A DNA stretch of 64,000 nt from Nitrospirota bacterium. GTDB lineage: Bacteria > Nitrospirota > JACRHL01. Below, in pieces: positions 1 through 10,342 of the stretch. The stretch covers positions 1 through 64,000 of the forward strand of contig JAOUFN010000003.1 in assembly GCA_029858285.1 (NCBI GenBank), read 5' to 3'. A program made the position numbers and the translations under genes. The notes below the pieces were generated by a model. The model was not told the DNA's origin, did not search any database, and saw nothing but the letters and a program-made list of their open reading frames with translations. Each line of letters opens with the position of its first letter. Positions within the stretch are counted from its first letter, which is position 1.

Positions 1-72
1 GGCCGCCAGGGCACTCATGCGCCCCGGCGGCCCGGTCGGAAAGACTGGCCCGTGTTGCGGGCCGGTGTGTCC

Positions 73-252
73 TTATGCCTTGGCCTGGGCCTTGCGGGTG
101 GCTTCCCACTGCGCCTGGCGGTCGCCCTCGGACAACTTGCCGTAGCCGCCGTGACCGTAGCCACGGGTCTCCATGCTCAGGGCACGGGACACCATGTACA
201 CCACCGACGCAAACACCGTGGCCAGAACGGCCAGCACGATCCAATAGGTCAT
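73..252 (-). CDS. small single-pass membrane protein, 59 aa (MTYWIVLAVLATVFASVVYMVSRALSMETRGYGHGGYGKLSEGDRQAQWEATRKAQAKA)
   Basis: Read directly from the reverse strand; below the length cut-off of the ORF track. ATG at 252, TAA at 73, one N-terminal TM segment followed by a Gly/Tyr-rich charged tail. Confidence 0.55.
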   Translation of the reverse strand: MTYWIVLAVLATVFASVVYMVSRALSMETRGYGHGGYGKLSEGDRQAQWEATRKAQAKA

Positions 253-411
253 TTTTTTCTACCCCTTTGCTTGTCTGGTTGCCACCGACGGACGCCGGAG
301 GCGGGTGACAGATACAAAACCACCACGCGGCCTCCCCAGGCGGCGTGGCCGACCCCAAACACAGGGTCTCCTGACGTGACCGGGGCACTTTACGAATCGA
401 AATGTGCAGAT

Positions 412-849
412 TCAACTACACACCCCGGCTTTTCTGTTGCTCGTCCGACTCCCCGGCGGCCACACTCCATGGGGCAGCATCCGCCCCCGCCGGGACGTTT
501 TATTTTTTGGGGCGCCTCGGACAGCCGAAGAAGATTGGGAAGTCGGGGAAAAATGACGGGAGAGGTAAATCCAGGCCGGCCCCCACGGGGTGGACAGGCG
601 CTCACGCCGGTAGGCACTGCCCTCCAGCCGGTCGAGACGCGCCAAGATGCGGCGGTCCACCCGAACCACCTCGCCGTGCAACGCGGTCCCCTTCCTCTGG
701 CCCGCCCCCGGCGGCATCGCCACCGGCCACGGCCCCAGGTCGAACAGGCGGTAGCGGCGCGGGGTGCATAGCTCCCCCAGGCATTCGGCGTCCGCCAGCA
801 GGGAACTGAATTTTCCGCCCCGCTTCAAGGTGCCGTAGACGAACACCAT
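412..849 (-). CDS. gamma-glutamylcyclotransferase (AIG2/GGCT-like) family protein
   Basis: N-terminus MVFVYGTLKRGGKFSSLL matches the family YGTL motif; internal ATG within ORF 412..1389. Confidence 0.75.
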   Translation of the reverse strand: MVFVYGTLKRGGKFSSLLADAECLGELCTPRRYRLFDLGPWPVAMPPGAGQRKGTALHGEVVRVDRRILARLDRLEGSAYRRERLSTPWGPAWIYLSRHFSPTSQSSSAVRGAPKNKTSRRGRMLPHGVWPPGSRTSNRKAGVCS

Positions 850-860
850 TTGTGCCCACC

Positions 861-1295
861 TCACGCCGCGCCCCCCGGCCCCCAGCTCGCGGGATGCCCC
901 GTGTATTTGAGGTGGCTGTGGCAGCCCGCCGTGCAGTCCGAGGCCCCAAAGCCGGGCACCGGCACCGTGCCGGGGGTGGCCTGATTCACGGTGCACTCGG
1001 CCTCCCGGTGCAGGTCTACCCGCTCCACCCGGCAACCGGGAGTTTCCAGAAAAAAATCGATGTGCCAGCGCGGCGTGCGGCGGATGTATCCCAGGTGCCG
1101 CAGCACGCGGGCGGACAACCCCCTCCGGGCGCTGCCGGTATAGATGTAATCCCCCGCCGCTAGGTGCACCGCGCCCAGCCGTCCCACCCGCACCATTGCG
1201 GCGTCGGGCAGGTGGATGAACAGCCGGTAGGTGATCGGAGAACCGGTGGGAATGCGTTCCGGAGGAGCGGGGGATGGCGGAGCATGCTCCCTCAT
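861..1295 (-). CDS. DUF123 / GIY-YIG nuclease-related protein
   Basis: YRLFIHLP...GDYIYTGSARRGLSARVLRHL...RWHIDFF resembles the DUF123 pattern; ATG overlaps the upstream kinase stop (ATGA). Confidence 0.7.
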   Translation of the reverse strand: MREHAPPSPAPPERIPTGSPITYRLFIHLPDAAMVRVGRLGAVHLAAGDYIYTGSARRGLSARVLRHLGYIRRTPRWHIDFFLETPGCRVERVDLHREAECTVNQATPGTVPVPGFGASDCTAGCHSHLKYTGHPASWGPGGAA

Positions 1296-2659
1296 GCCAA
1301 CAGTGCCCCGGACCACGCTTTCCAGCGGCGGTACTTGTCGGCCAACCACGCCCCGTCCGGGTCCACCGTTTGCCCGGCCGGAGCCGCAAACGGCAACAAT
1401 CCCGCCGCCAGCCGCGCTGCCCCCAACAGGGTAGCCTCCGGCTCGTCCAGCAGCACTACCGGCAGGCCCGAGGCTGCCGCCAATGCCTTGGGCACAAACG
1501 GCTCCCGCGCCAGCCCCCCCGCCAGACGCACGCAGCGCAGCGGCCCCAGTGCCGCCAAGCCGTGGAGAATTTCCACCACGCGGAACACCACCCCTTCCAA
1601 CGCCACGCGGCGCAGGTCGGCGGGCATCAGGCGGCGCGCCTGGGGAGAAAACTCCGGCCCCATGTCGGCCCGCCAGTGGGGCGCCCCCACCCCGGCGCTG
1701 TCCGGCAGACAAAAGCCACCGGGTGCCGGATCGGTGGCGGGCATCAAGGTGGGACCGCGGCCCAGTTCCTCCAGCAGCGGGGCGATGGCGTTGATGGTAC
1801 CCTCTACGGTAAACGTCGGCGGTTGTCCGTCCAGCGCCGGGCCGGTGAGGAACCGCGCCGGAGAAGCGGAACGGTCGTGTGTCAGACGCAACACAAACCC
1901 TCCGGTCCCCAGATTGACCAGCGCCTCGCTGCCGTCGGGGGGGAGCACGGCCAGCGCTCCCGCCGCCTGATCGCTGATGCTGGCACCCAGATGCAGGCCG
2001 TTGTACAGGGGAATGGCCCCGCAGCGCGTGGAGCCGATAGCGGGCAGGCCGCCCTCGGGGATGCCGAATGCCGACAGCAGTTCCGGGGACCAGATGCCGC
2101 TGTCCAGATCCATCATGGCGGTGCGTCCCGCCATGGACGGGTCGGTGCGGTGAACACGACCACCGGTAAGTTTCCAGATAAGCCAGGTTTCGAGGGTTCC
2201 GAAGCACAGGGTACCCTTGGCAAGTCCATCCCGGAAGGCCGGATTTTGCTCCAGAATGGCGGCCAGTTTGGGCCCTGCGTAATGGGGGGACAGCACCAGA
2301 CCGGTACGGCGCTCCAGTTCTGGTTCCAGCCCGGTGTGGGTGTGACACCACGCCTCGGGGCTACGGTCCTGCCATGAAATGACCGGGGTCACCGCGTCCC
2401 CCGTCTGCCTTTCCCACAGCAAAAATGAGGAGCGCTGGCTGGCAATGCCCAAGGGCATGCCGGGACACTCGGCGGCAGCCCGCCGCAACAGGTCCAGAGC
2501 CGCTTCGGCATAGCCGTCTGCGTCGGCCTCGCGGATCAGGCCCTGCCCAAAAACCGGGGGAGCCGGGGTGGAACCCAAGGCGTGCAGGTGCCCCTCCCGG
2601 TCCAGCCGGGCACACTTGAGTGTGGTGCTGCCGAGGTCAAGAGCGAGGGACAATGCCAT
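1292..2659 (-). CDS. FGGY-family carbohydrate kinase (glycerol-kinase-like)
   Basis: LALDLGSTTLKC ATPase motif, GIASQRSSFLLWERQTGDAVTPVISWQDR glycerol-kinase-like stretch, VNLGTGGFV; next to glpD. Confidence 0.8.
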   Translation of the reverse strand: MALSLALDLGSTTLKCARLDREGHLHALGSTPAPPVFGQGLIREADADGYAEAALDLLRRAAAECPGMPLGIASQRSSFLLWERQTGDAVTPVISWQDRSPEAWCHTHTGLEPELERRTGLVLSPHYAGPKLAAILEQNPAFRDGLAKGTLCFGTLETWLIWKLTGGRVHRTDPSMAGRTAMMDLDSGIWSPELLSAFGIPEGGLPAIGSTRCGAIPLYNGLHLGASISDQAAGALAVLPPDGSEALVNLGTGGFVLRLTHDRSASPARFLTGPALDGQPPTFTVEGTINAIAPLLEELGRGPTLMPATDPAPGGFCLPDSAGVGAPHWRADMGPEFSPQARRLMPADLRRVALEGVVFRVVEILHGLAALGPLRCVRLAGGLAREPFVPKALAAASGLPVVLLDEPEATLLGAARLAAGLLPFAAPAGQTVDPDGAWLADKYRRWKAWSGALLA

Positions 2660-4259
2660 GCTGCTCGCACCATCCGGTCGCCTCATCCGCCGCCCGTTCC
2701 CAGGTCCAGCCCAGTTCAGGGGCGACGTGATCCGCCACCTCCACCACCTGTTCCGGGGTCAGGCGCGCCAGAATCGCCAGCGGCACCCGGCGGCGCAACA
2801 CGTCATCCAAGGTGACGGCCATCTCCTGACTGGCCGCGTGAACCGCCTCCCCCATGCAGAACGGCAGGTCGGGATGGATGCGCCGGGCCAGATCCGGAGC
2901 TTCCCGCAAACGCTGGTGCAAGGTGGTGAGGGTGTTGCCCAGGCGGCGGGCGGACTGGCGGGCGGTGGCCGGATCCAGCCCCAGGGTCGTGCCGGCGTTG
3001 GTCACTCCCCCTTCCCAATCGGCGTAGTCCATGCCATCGCGCGGCGCCCATGCGAATGGCCTGCGCCGGGTGGGGCAGGCCCCGGGGGCGCGGTCCAGCA
3101 TGGAGCAAAGGTGCTGAACGGTGATCGCCGCCTCCACCCGCGCCGAGGTGAGCTTTCCTCCCACCGGCATCAGCAGACCGGGCTGGGGACTTTCCAGCGT
3201 CCACTCGCGGGTGACATCCGTGGGAGAGGAATCGGTGCCCGGGGTATTGATGAGGGTGCGTACCCCGGCAAAGGAACCGAGCACGTCGCTTTCTGTCCAG
3301 GCATTTGCCCCCAGCACTCGTCCCGCTTCGGTGAGCAGGTATTCGATATCCTCCGGGGTGACGGTGACCTCGCCCGGATCGCCGCTATAGTCGGTGTCGG
3401 TGGTGCCCACCAAGGTGCGGCCGTACCAGGGGATGAGGAAAAATACCCGTCCGTCACGACGGGCGGTGAGTAAAAAGGCGTCGTCAACGGGCAACGCGGG
3501 CAGCACCAGGTGCACCCCCTTCACCAGCCGCGCCAGCCCGCGCCCCTCCGCCCGCATGCCCTTGAGGTTCCCGCCCCAGGGACCGGCGGCATTCACCGTC
3601 ACCCGGGCCATCACCTGGGAGGTACGGCCAGACAGTGCGTCGTGCACCATGGCGCCGGAAATCCCCTGCTTGCCCATCACCAGTTCCACCGCCTCGGCGT
3701 GGTTCACGCAGACGGCGCCAGCGACCATGGCGCCCGCCACTACCTCAAGGGTGAAACGGGCGTCGTCGGTGCCGCAATCGCCATAGGTAAATCCCCCGAC
3801 CAGGCCTTCGGTCCCCAGAAATGGCCAGTCTTCCATGGCCCGTTTGCGGGACAGCATGCGATGCGGTGGTACCGGCTGCTTGCCACCCGCCAGGCGGTCA
3901 TAAAGCCACAACCCGGCTTCCATCTTGAGGCGGCCAACGCGGTCGCCCCGGTATACGGGAATAGCAAAGCGCAGCGGGTGTACCCGGTGCGGCGCCAGTT
4001 CGGCCAACCGCCGCCGCTCCAGCAACGCCCGCTGCACCAGACCGAATTTGAAATGCTCCAGGTAGCGCAGGCCGCCGTGCAACAATTTGGAGGAGGCCTG
4101 AGAAGTGCCCGCGCCCCAGTCGGTACGCTCCACCAGAGCCACCCGCAGGCCGCGCAAGGCGGCGTCCTGAGCGATCCACGCGCCATAGATGCCACCGCCC
4201 ACTACCAGCACGTCAAAGGGGCCGTACTCCTCCAATTGGGAAAAATCCCGCCGCATCAT
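2637..4259 (-). CDS. glpD: glycerol-3-phosphate dehydrogenase, FAD-dependent
   Basis: DVLVVGGGIYGAWIAQDAALRGLRVALVERTDWGAGTSQASSKLLHGGLRYLE is a typical GlpD N-terminus; ATGA overlap with the upstream GDPD gene. Confidence 0.92.
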   Translation of the reverse strand: MMRRDFSQLEEYGPFDVLVVGGGIYGAWIAQDAALRGLRVALVERTDWGAGTSQASSKLLHGGLRYLEHFKFGLVQRALLERRRLAELAPHRVHPLRFAIPVYRGDRVGRLKMEAGLWLYDRLAGGKQPVPPHRMLSRKRAMEDWPFLGTEGLVGGFTYGDCGTDDARFTLEVVAGAMVAGAVCVNHAEAVELVMGKQGISGAMVHDALSGRTSQVMARVTVNAAGPWGGNLKGMRAEGRGLARLVKGVHLVLPALPVDDAFLLTARRDGRVFFLIPWYGRTLVGTTDTDYSGDPGEVTVTPEDIEYLLTEAGRVLGANAWTESDVLGSFAGVRTLINTPGTDSSPTDVTREWTLESPQPGLLMPVGGKLTSARVEAAITVQHLCSMLDRAPGACPTRRRPFAWAPRDGMDYADWEGGVTNAGTTLGLDPATARQSARRLGNTLTTLHQRLREAPDLARRIHPDLPFCMGEAVHAASQEMAVTLDDVLRRRVPLAILARLTPEQVVEVADHVAPELGWTWERAADEATGWCEQHGIVPRS

Positions 4260-5032
4260 CGTTTGCCGATCTCCTTCAGGTGCCCGCACAACCAGCCGGG
4301 CCGGTCACTGATCCATCCGTCCACACCCAATTCCTGCGCCCGCCGGGCATCCGCCAGGGTGTTGACCGCCCACGACAGTACCGGTCGGCCACACTGGTGG
4401 GCAAATGCCACAAACTCCCGCGTGAGGGTGCGCAGATTCACGCACACCCCGGCCATGCGTTGCAGCCGCTCGGCCACGGCGGAGGTGTGGCGTTCAGGGT
4501 GCTCCAGATTCCACACACAACGCAAACCGGGCTGGCGGTCGATGGCAGTCTCCAGCAATTCTGGCCAGAACGACAGCATGTAAACGCGTGTTTCCAATCT
4601 CCGGCTGTGAATCATGCCTAGTATGGTTTCGACCAATTCGACGTGCTTGCGGAAGGACGGCGGCGCGCCGCGGCGCTTGACCTCCAGCATCAGGGGCACG
4701 CGGCCGGCGTAGCGGTCCAGCACCACGTCCAGGGTGGTCAGGCGCTCGCCGCTGTAGCGTGGATCGAACCACTTCCCGGCGTCCAGTTTGGCCAGTTCCG
4801 CCCAGGTGCGGCCGGAAATGCGCTTGCGGGGCAGGCCGAATTTTTTCAGGGTGCGGTCGTGGTAGACCACCGGGACCCCCTCCGCCGAGTATTGCAAATC
4901 CAGTTCGATGGCCTGAATCGGCAATGTGGCCGCCAGATCAAAGGCGGACAAGGTATTTTCCGGCCGGTCGGCGGAGGCGCCCCGATGGGCGATCACCCAA
5001 GGCCGGTCAGTGGCGGGGGTGAGGTCGTTCAT
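4256..5032 (-). CDS. glycerophosphodiester phosphodiesterase (GDPD)
   Basis: WVIAHRGASADRPENTLSAFDLA, IELDLQYSAEGVPVVYHDRTL catalytic motifs. Confidence 0.92.
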   Translation of the reverse strand: MNDLTPATDRPWVIAHRGASADRPENTLSAFDLAATLPIQAIELDLQYSAEGVPVVYHDRTLKKFGLPRKRISGRTWAELAKLDAGKWFDPRYSGERLTTLDVVLDRYAGRVPLMLEVKRRGAPPSFRKHVELVETILGMIHSRRLETRVYMLSFWPELLETAIDRQPGLRCVWNLEHPERHTSAVAERLQRMAGVCVNLRTLTREFVAFAHQCGRPVLSWAVNTLADARRAQELGVDGWISDRPGWLCGHLKEIGKR

Positions 5033-5124
5033 GGCGCTATCTTATCGGCAATGCCCGGCATTTTACCGTCCCCGTTTTGGCCTATCACATCCGCCCGCCC
5101 CCCCGGTCCCCATATTGGCCGCCC

Positions 5125-5658
5125 TCAGGCGGGCGACACCGGGGTGAAGGTCAACGCGCCGGTCCCATCCGCTGTGAGGGTAAAAACCTGTGTGGGGTTG
5201 GGCAATCCGGCCAGCAGATTATGGAAGGCCTCGGTGGCGATGCGGATGCTCCGTTCCGGGTCCGCCGGATTGAACATAAAGTGTTTTTTTTCAAAAATGC
5301 GGCCGTCCACAAAGATCGGAATGGCTTCCGGCACGCCAAACGGCGGCATGGAGCCAATAGTGCAGCCGGTGTGCTGAAACACCTCGTCCGGGGTGGCAAA
5401 ACGGATGTCCTTGGTGCCGAATTCCTTTTTGAATTTGCGCGCCTTGATGTCCTCCCCGGCGGTGGTCACCACCAGATAAAAGCGCTCTTTGGCGTGGAAC
5501 AGGATGCACTTGGAGGACGCCCCGGACGCCACCGGCCAGCCCGCAGCAGCGCGGTATGACCGGGAATCGTCGCAGCCGCTCACCGGGGGGTGGGAGATCT
5601 CCTCAAAGGACACTGCCTGTCTGGCAAGCAATTCAAAAATGCGGCCCCGGACGCTCAT
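5125..5658 (-). CDS. YbaK/EbsC-like aminoacyl-tRNA deacylase family protein
   Basis: KERFYLVVTTAGEDIKARKFKKEFGTKDIRFATPDEVFQHTGCTIGSMPPFGVPEAIPIFVD. Confidence 0.85.
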   Translation of the reverse strand: MSVRGRIFELLARQAVSFEEISHPPVSGCDDSRSYRAAAGWPVASGASSKCILFHAKERFYLVVTTAGEDIKARKFKKEFGTKDIRFATPDEVFQHTGCTIGSMPPFGVPEAIPIFVDGRIFEKKHFMFNPADPERSIRIATEAFHNLLAGLPNPTQVFTLTADGTGALTFTPVSPA

Positions 5659-5685
5659 GCGGAAAATTTTCGTTCGGTGACCGCG

Positions 5686-6009
5686 TCAGTGTGGCGCTCC
5701 ATGCCCCTCCTCCAGCTTCAGAATGCGCACGCTCCAGTCCTCGTACCATTCCCCGGCCTGCGCGCGCACCGCCGCGTGTTGCGGGTGGGCGCGCCAGGCG
5801 GCGATGGCCTCCCGGCTTTCCCACCAGGACACGGTGATCCCGAAGCGGTCCGCGCCACGCGCGCTGTGTACAGCCAGAAAACCTGGCTGCTGCCGGGCCA
5901 GCGCCTCCATTTTGTCGGCTGCGGCTGCATAACCAGGGGCTTTTTCCTTCAGGCGGCTGGTGAACACTACCGCCCAGCAGCCCGGCTCAGGCCCCTCTGT
6001 ACCACTCAT
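5686..6009 (-). CDS. antibiotic biosynthesis monooxygenase (ABM)-domain protein
   Basis: WAVVFTSRLKEKAPGYAAAADKMEALARQQPGFLAVHSARG...ITVSWWESREAIAAWRAHPQHAAVRAQ; ATG at 6009 inside ORF 5686..6747. Confidence 0.85.
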   Translation of the reverse strand: MSGTEGPEPGCWAVVFTSRLKEKAPGYAAAADKMEALARQQPGFLAVHSARGADRFGITVSWWESREAIAAWRAHPQHAAVRAQAGEWYEDWSVRILKLEEGHGAPH

Positions 6010-7061
6010 GCCGTAAGCACCATGCGGAAGCGGGCGCGGTTGTGGCGCACGCGGTCCAGTGCCGTGTTTGCTTCGGCCATGGGCAGGCATTCGGCCTGGG
6101 CTCCTACGGCATGGCGGGCGGCAAAACCGAGCATTTCGCCCATGGCGGCCCGGCCCCCGATGGCGCTGCCGCAGACGCGTTTCTGGCCACCGATAAGGGA
6201 AAATGCTTCCACCTTCAACGCCGAAGGGGGAACTCCTACCACGCACAGGGTACCCCCCGGTGCCAAGGCATCTATGTAGGCGCCCCAGTCCAGGTCGGCC
6301 ATGACAGTGGAGAGGATGAAATCCTGCCCTGCGGCGCGCTTGACGGCGCCCCGGTCGGTGGAGGCGGCAAAGTGGTGCGCCCCCAGTTGCAGGGCCGCGT
6401 CGTGCTTGTCCGGAGTGCTGGAAAAGGCGGTGACCTCGCACCCCCAGGCGCGGGCGAAGCGGATGGCCAGATGGCCCAGCCCCCCCACCCCCACCACCCC
6501 GACCCGCATCTGCGGGGTGACAGCAAAGTCGCGCAGGGGCGAAAACACCGTGATCCCCCCGCACAACAGGGGGGCAGCGGTAGCGGAATCGAGGGCATCG
6601 GGGATGGGAAAGGCAAAGCGGCTGTCTACCCGGATGTGGGTTGCGAAACCGCCATAATGCCCCAGACAGGTAGCCTGATTGGCATCGCAAAGCGGCTCGC
6701 GACCGGTGACGCAGTAGTGGCAGGACAGACAGGAGCCGCGTTGCCAACCGATGCCCACCCGCTGGCCCCGGCTCAGGTGTGGAACTCCCTCCCCCAGCGC
6801 CGACACGGTGCCGATAATCTCGTGCCCCGGCACCAGGGGGTAGCGCGACACGCCCCAGTCGTTGTCCACCAGATGCACGTCGCTGTGGCAGACGCCGCAG
6901 TGGCTGATGGCCACTTCCACGTCGTGGGGACCGAGGGGGGCGGGTTCATAGGCAAAAGGCGCAAGGGGTTTACCCTTGCCCGGCGCCGCATGGGCGTGGA
7001 TTCGGTCCTCCGCTCGCCGACCGGTCTGCTGGCTGCTGCCCATGTCCTGCGTTCTCCCCAT
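6006..7061 (-). CDS. zinc-dependent alcohol dehydrogenase (cinnamyl-ADH-like, NADP)
   Basis: HCGVCHSDVHLVDNDWG, GHEIIGTV, CLSCHYCVTGREPLCD zinc ligands, GVVGVGGLGHLAIRFARAWG nucleotide-binding motif. Confidence 0.9.
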   Translation of the reverse strand: MGRTQDMGSSQQTGRRAEDRIHAHAAPGKGKPLAPFAYEPAPLGPHDVEVAISHCGVCHSDVHLVDNDWGVSRYPLVPGHEIIGTVSALGEGVPHLSRGQRVGIGWQRGSCLSCHYCVTGREPLCDANQATCLGHYGGFATHIRVDSRFAFPIPDALDSATAAPLLCGGITVFSPLRDFAVTPQMRVGVVGVGGLGHLAIRFARAWGCEVTAFSSTPDKHDAALQLGAHHFAASTDRGAVKRAAGQDFILSTVMADLDWGAYIDALAPGGTLCVVGVPPSALKVEAFSLIGGQKRVCGSAIGGRAAMGEMLGFAARHAVGAQAECLPMAEANTALDRVRHNRARFRMVLTA

Positions 7062-7064
7062 CCC

Positions 7065-8471
<1,407 letters not shown>

Positions 8472-8655
8472 GGCCCTCTCCGTCTCGCCCCCCGAACGCC
8501 CAAATGGCGCGGGGGGATAGATCCCTCTTCGGGTTCTACCCGATCATTATAGAGCCTGTTTTGCGCGGGCGGGCCGGGTGGGGCCATTCAGGCGTGGAAG
8601 CCAGTGAGCCTCTGCTCCCCGGTCCACGCCGTTCACCGAGGCGTGCCATGCTCCC

Positions 8656-9282
8656 CTAGGAAAAAGGCACCAGTTTTTTCAGGCGCGCCGACATGCGATG
8701 GCGGGCCAGTTCCTTATCCACCACTTCCTGGCTGGTAACCCAGTTGATCTGGATGGAGCGGCGTTCCCCCTCGTACACCGTGTGGCCGTGGTACGAGTTG
8801 TCGGCACGGCGGAAGGTCAACAAGGTGCCCCACTCGGGCGACACCTCGGCGATGTAATCTTCCAGATTGTCGTCGCTGCGCAGCATGCGCAAACGACCGT
8901 CCGGGCTGTTCCATCCGGGCCTGTTCAGGTAGATCAAGCAGGTGATGATCTTGCTTTCGGTATCGGGGTGGATACGCCCGTCTTTCTTTTGGCAACGGCC
9001 CCGCACCGTGATCATCTGCGGGTGCTGGAACAGATCAATACCGAATTTTTCGGACATGGCGCTCCAGAACGGCTTTCCCTGCACCTCGTCCAGCAGGCGG
9101 GCAAAGGCCGGTCCGTAATCCAGTTCCGACACCGGAAAGCTGCCGCCCCGGTCGATGGCGGGAAAATCGGCATAAATCTCCGGCGCGGCCTCGGGGCTCA
9201 AAAAGCCGGGGGCGACGAAAAACTGAAATGGGTCGCGCACCATTGCGGCCGTCTTCAGAGCGTCCAGATTCATGTACGACAT
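8656..9282 (-). CDS. 2-oxoglutarate/Fe(II)-dependent oxygenase family protein
   Basis: HPDTESKIITCLIYLN (HxD iron site), WGTLLTFRRADNSYHGHTVYEGERRSIQINW (distal His and Arg). Confidence 0.75.
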   Translation of the reverse strand: MSYMNLDALKTAAMVRDPFQFFVAPGFLSPEAAPEIYADFPAIDRGGSFPVSELDYGPAFARLLDEVQGKPFWSAMSEKFGIDLFQHPQMITVRGRCQKKDGRIHPDTESKIITCLIYLNRPGWNSPDGRLRMLRSDDNLEDYIAEVSPEWGTLLTFRRADNSYHGHTVYEGERRSIQINWVTSQEVVDKELARHRMSARLKKLVPFS

Positions 9283-9361
9283 GGATTTGTTACACCTCTC
9301 CTGCGGTTCGCCCCCGAACGCCCCGACCGGACTGTCTGTCGCCCGGCTGCTCCTCGGACCT

Positions 9362-10342
9362 TTATTGCCGCCCCGTCGGGCGGTTTGATTTTAGTCTCCT
9401 GAGCACCTCGGCGGCAACCCGGGCGGCATCGTCCAGGGGATTGGGGGTCCAGTCGGACACCAGTGTGCCGTCGAAGGGGCGATCCACCACCCGCCTCTCG
9501 GACCGCAGATCGCGGTGAAAGCGGGCGAACTTGCCGCCGTCGCCCTCCAGTTGCGCCAGATAAACCGGCTTTCCGGTGGCGATGGCCTCGGAGATCATCA
9601 CCGCGCTGTCGCAGGTTACCACCAGGTGATTGGCCAGGGCCAGGAAGCCGCTGTACGGGTTCTCACCCTCCCCGCCCCAGAACACGGCGGGCAGGTCGCG
9701 CAGCCCTTCGCGGAGGATCGTCATGGCGGTGGGGCCAGTGCGGCGCGAGGCGGTCACCAGCAGCCCCGCCCCCCCGTCGGCCGCCTTATGCAGCGCCGCC
9801 ACCAGTTGCCGGGCCACGCCGTCGGTAAGGCGGTAACGGCGGCTGGTGCCCCCCACCAATACCGCCACCAGCGGGCGCGGCAGGTGCGCAAAGCGCGGCC
9901 CAAAATGCTCTGCGGCCTCCTTCAGCAACGCCGGGGTGACGCGGTTGAGGGCACCCAGCGAAGGAAACACGTTGGGGCCGCTCAGGCCGTCGTGACGCGG
10001 CGGCACCACCAGATCGAAGTGGCGCGGCGCGACACCGGGATTTTCCAGTTGCACGGTAAAGGTGCGTCCCCCGCTGGCGCGGCGCACGGCCACGGACAAG
10101 TGCACGGCATTCTGCCCGCAGGCAATCAGCACCCGGGGCCAGGGAGGGCAAAGAGGGTCGCCGGAAGGCCCCTGCACCGCCAGGGACGGCGGCCAAAACC
10201 CCACCGGCAACACCCGCCGCCAGGGGCGCGGACGCGCCAGTTTGTGCACGGCGGCAAACCCCAGCGCTTCGGCCAGCCCCAGACACTGGTTGCGCATGCT
10301 GGCGCGGCCGTCGGTGACGATCCAGCAGTCGGCGCCACTCAC
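9362..10342 (-). CDS. ELM1/GtrOC1-family (DUF1022) putative nucleoside-diphosphate-sugar epimerase-like protein
   Basis: WIVTDGRASMRNQCLGLAEALG N-terminus and YSGFLALANHLVVTCDSAVMISEAIATGKPVYL C-terminal motif. Confidence 0.75.
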   Translation of the reverse strand: MSGADCWIVTDGRASMRNQCLGLAEALGFAAVHKLARPRPWRRVLPVGFWPPSLAVQGPSGDPLCPPWPRVLIACGQNAVHLSVAVRRASGGRTFTVQLENPGVAPRHFDLVVPPRHDGLSGPNVFPSLGALNRVTPALLKEAAEHFGPRFAHLPRPLVAVLVGGTSRRYRLTDGVARQLVAALHKAADGGAGLLVTASRRTGPTAMTILREGLRDLPAVFWGGEGENPYSGFLALANHLVVTCDSAVMISEAIATGKPVYLAQLEGDGGKFARFHRDLRSERRVVDRPFDGTLVSDWTPNPLDDAARVAAEVLRRLKSNRPTGRQ

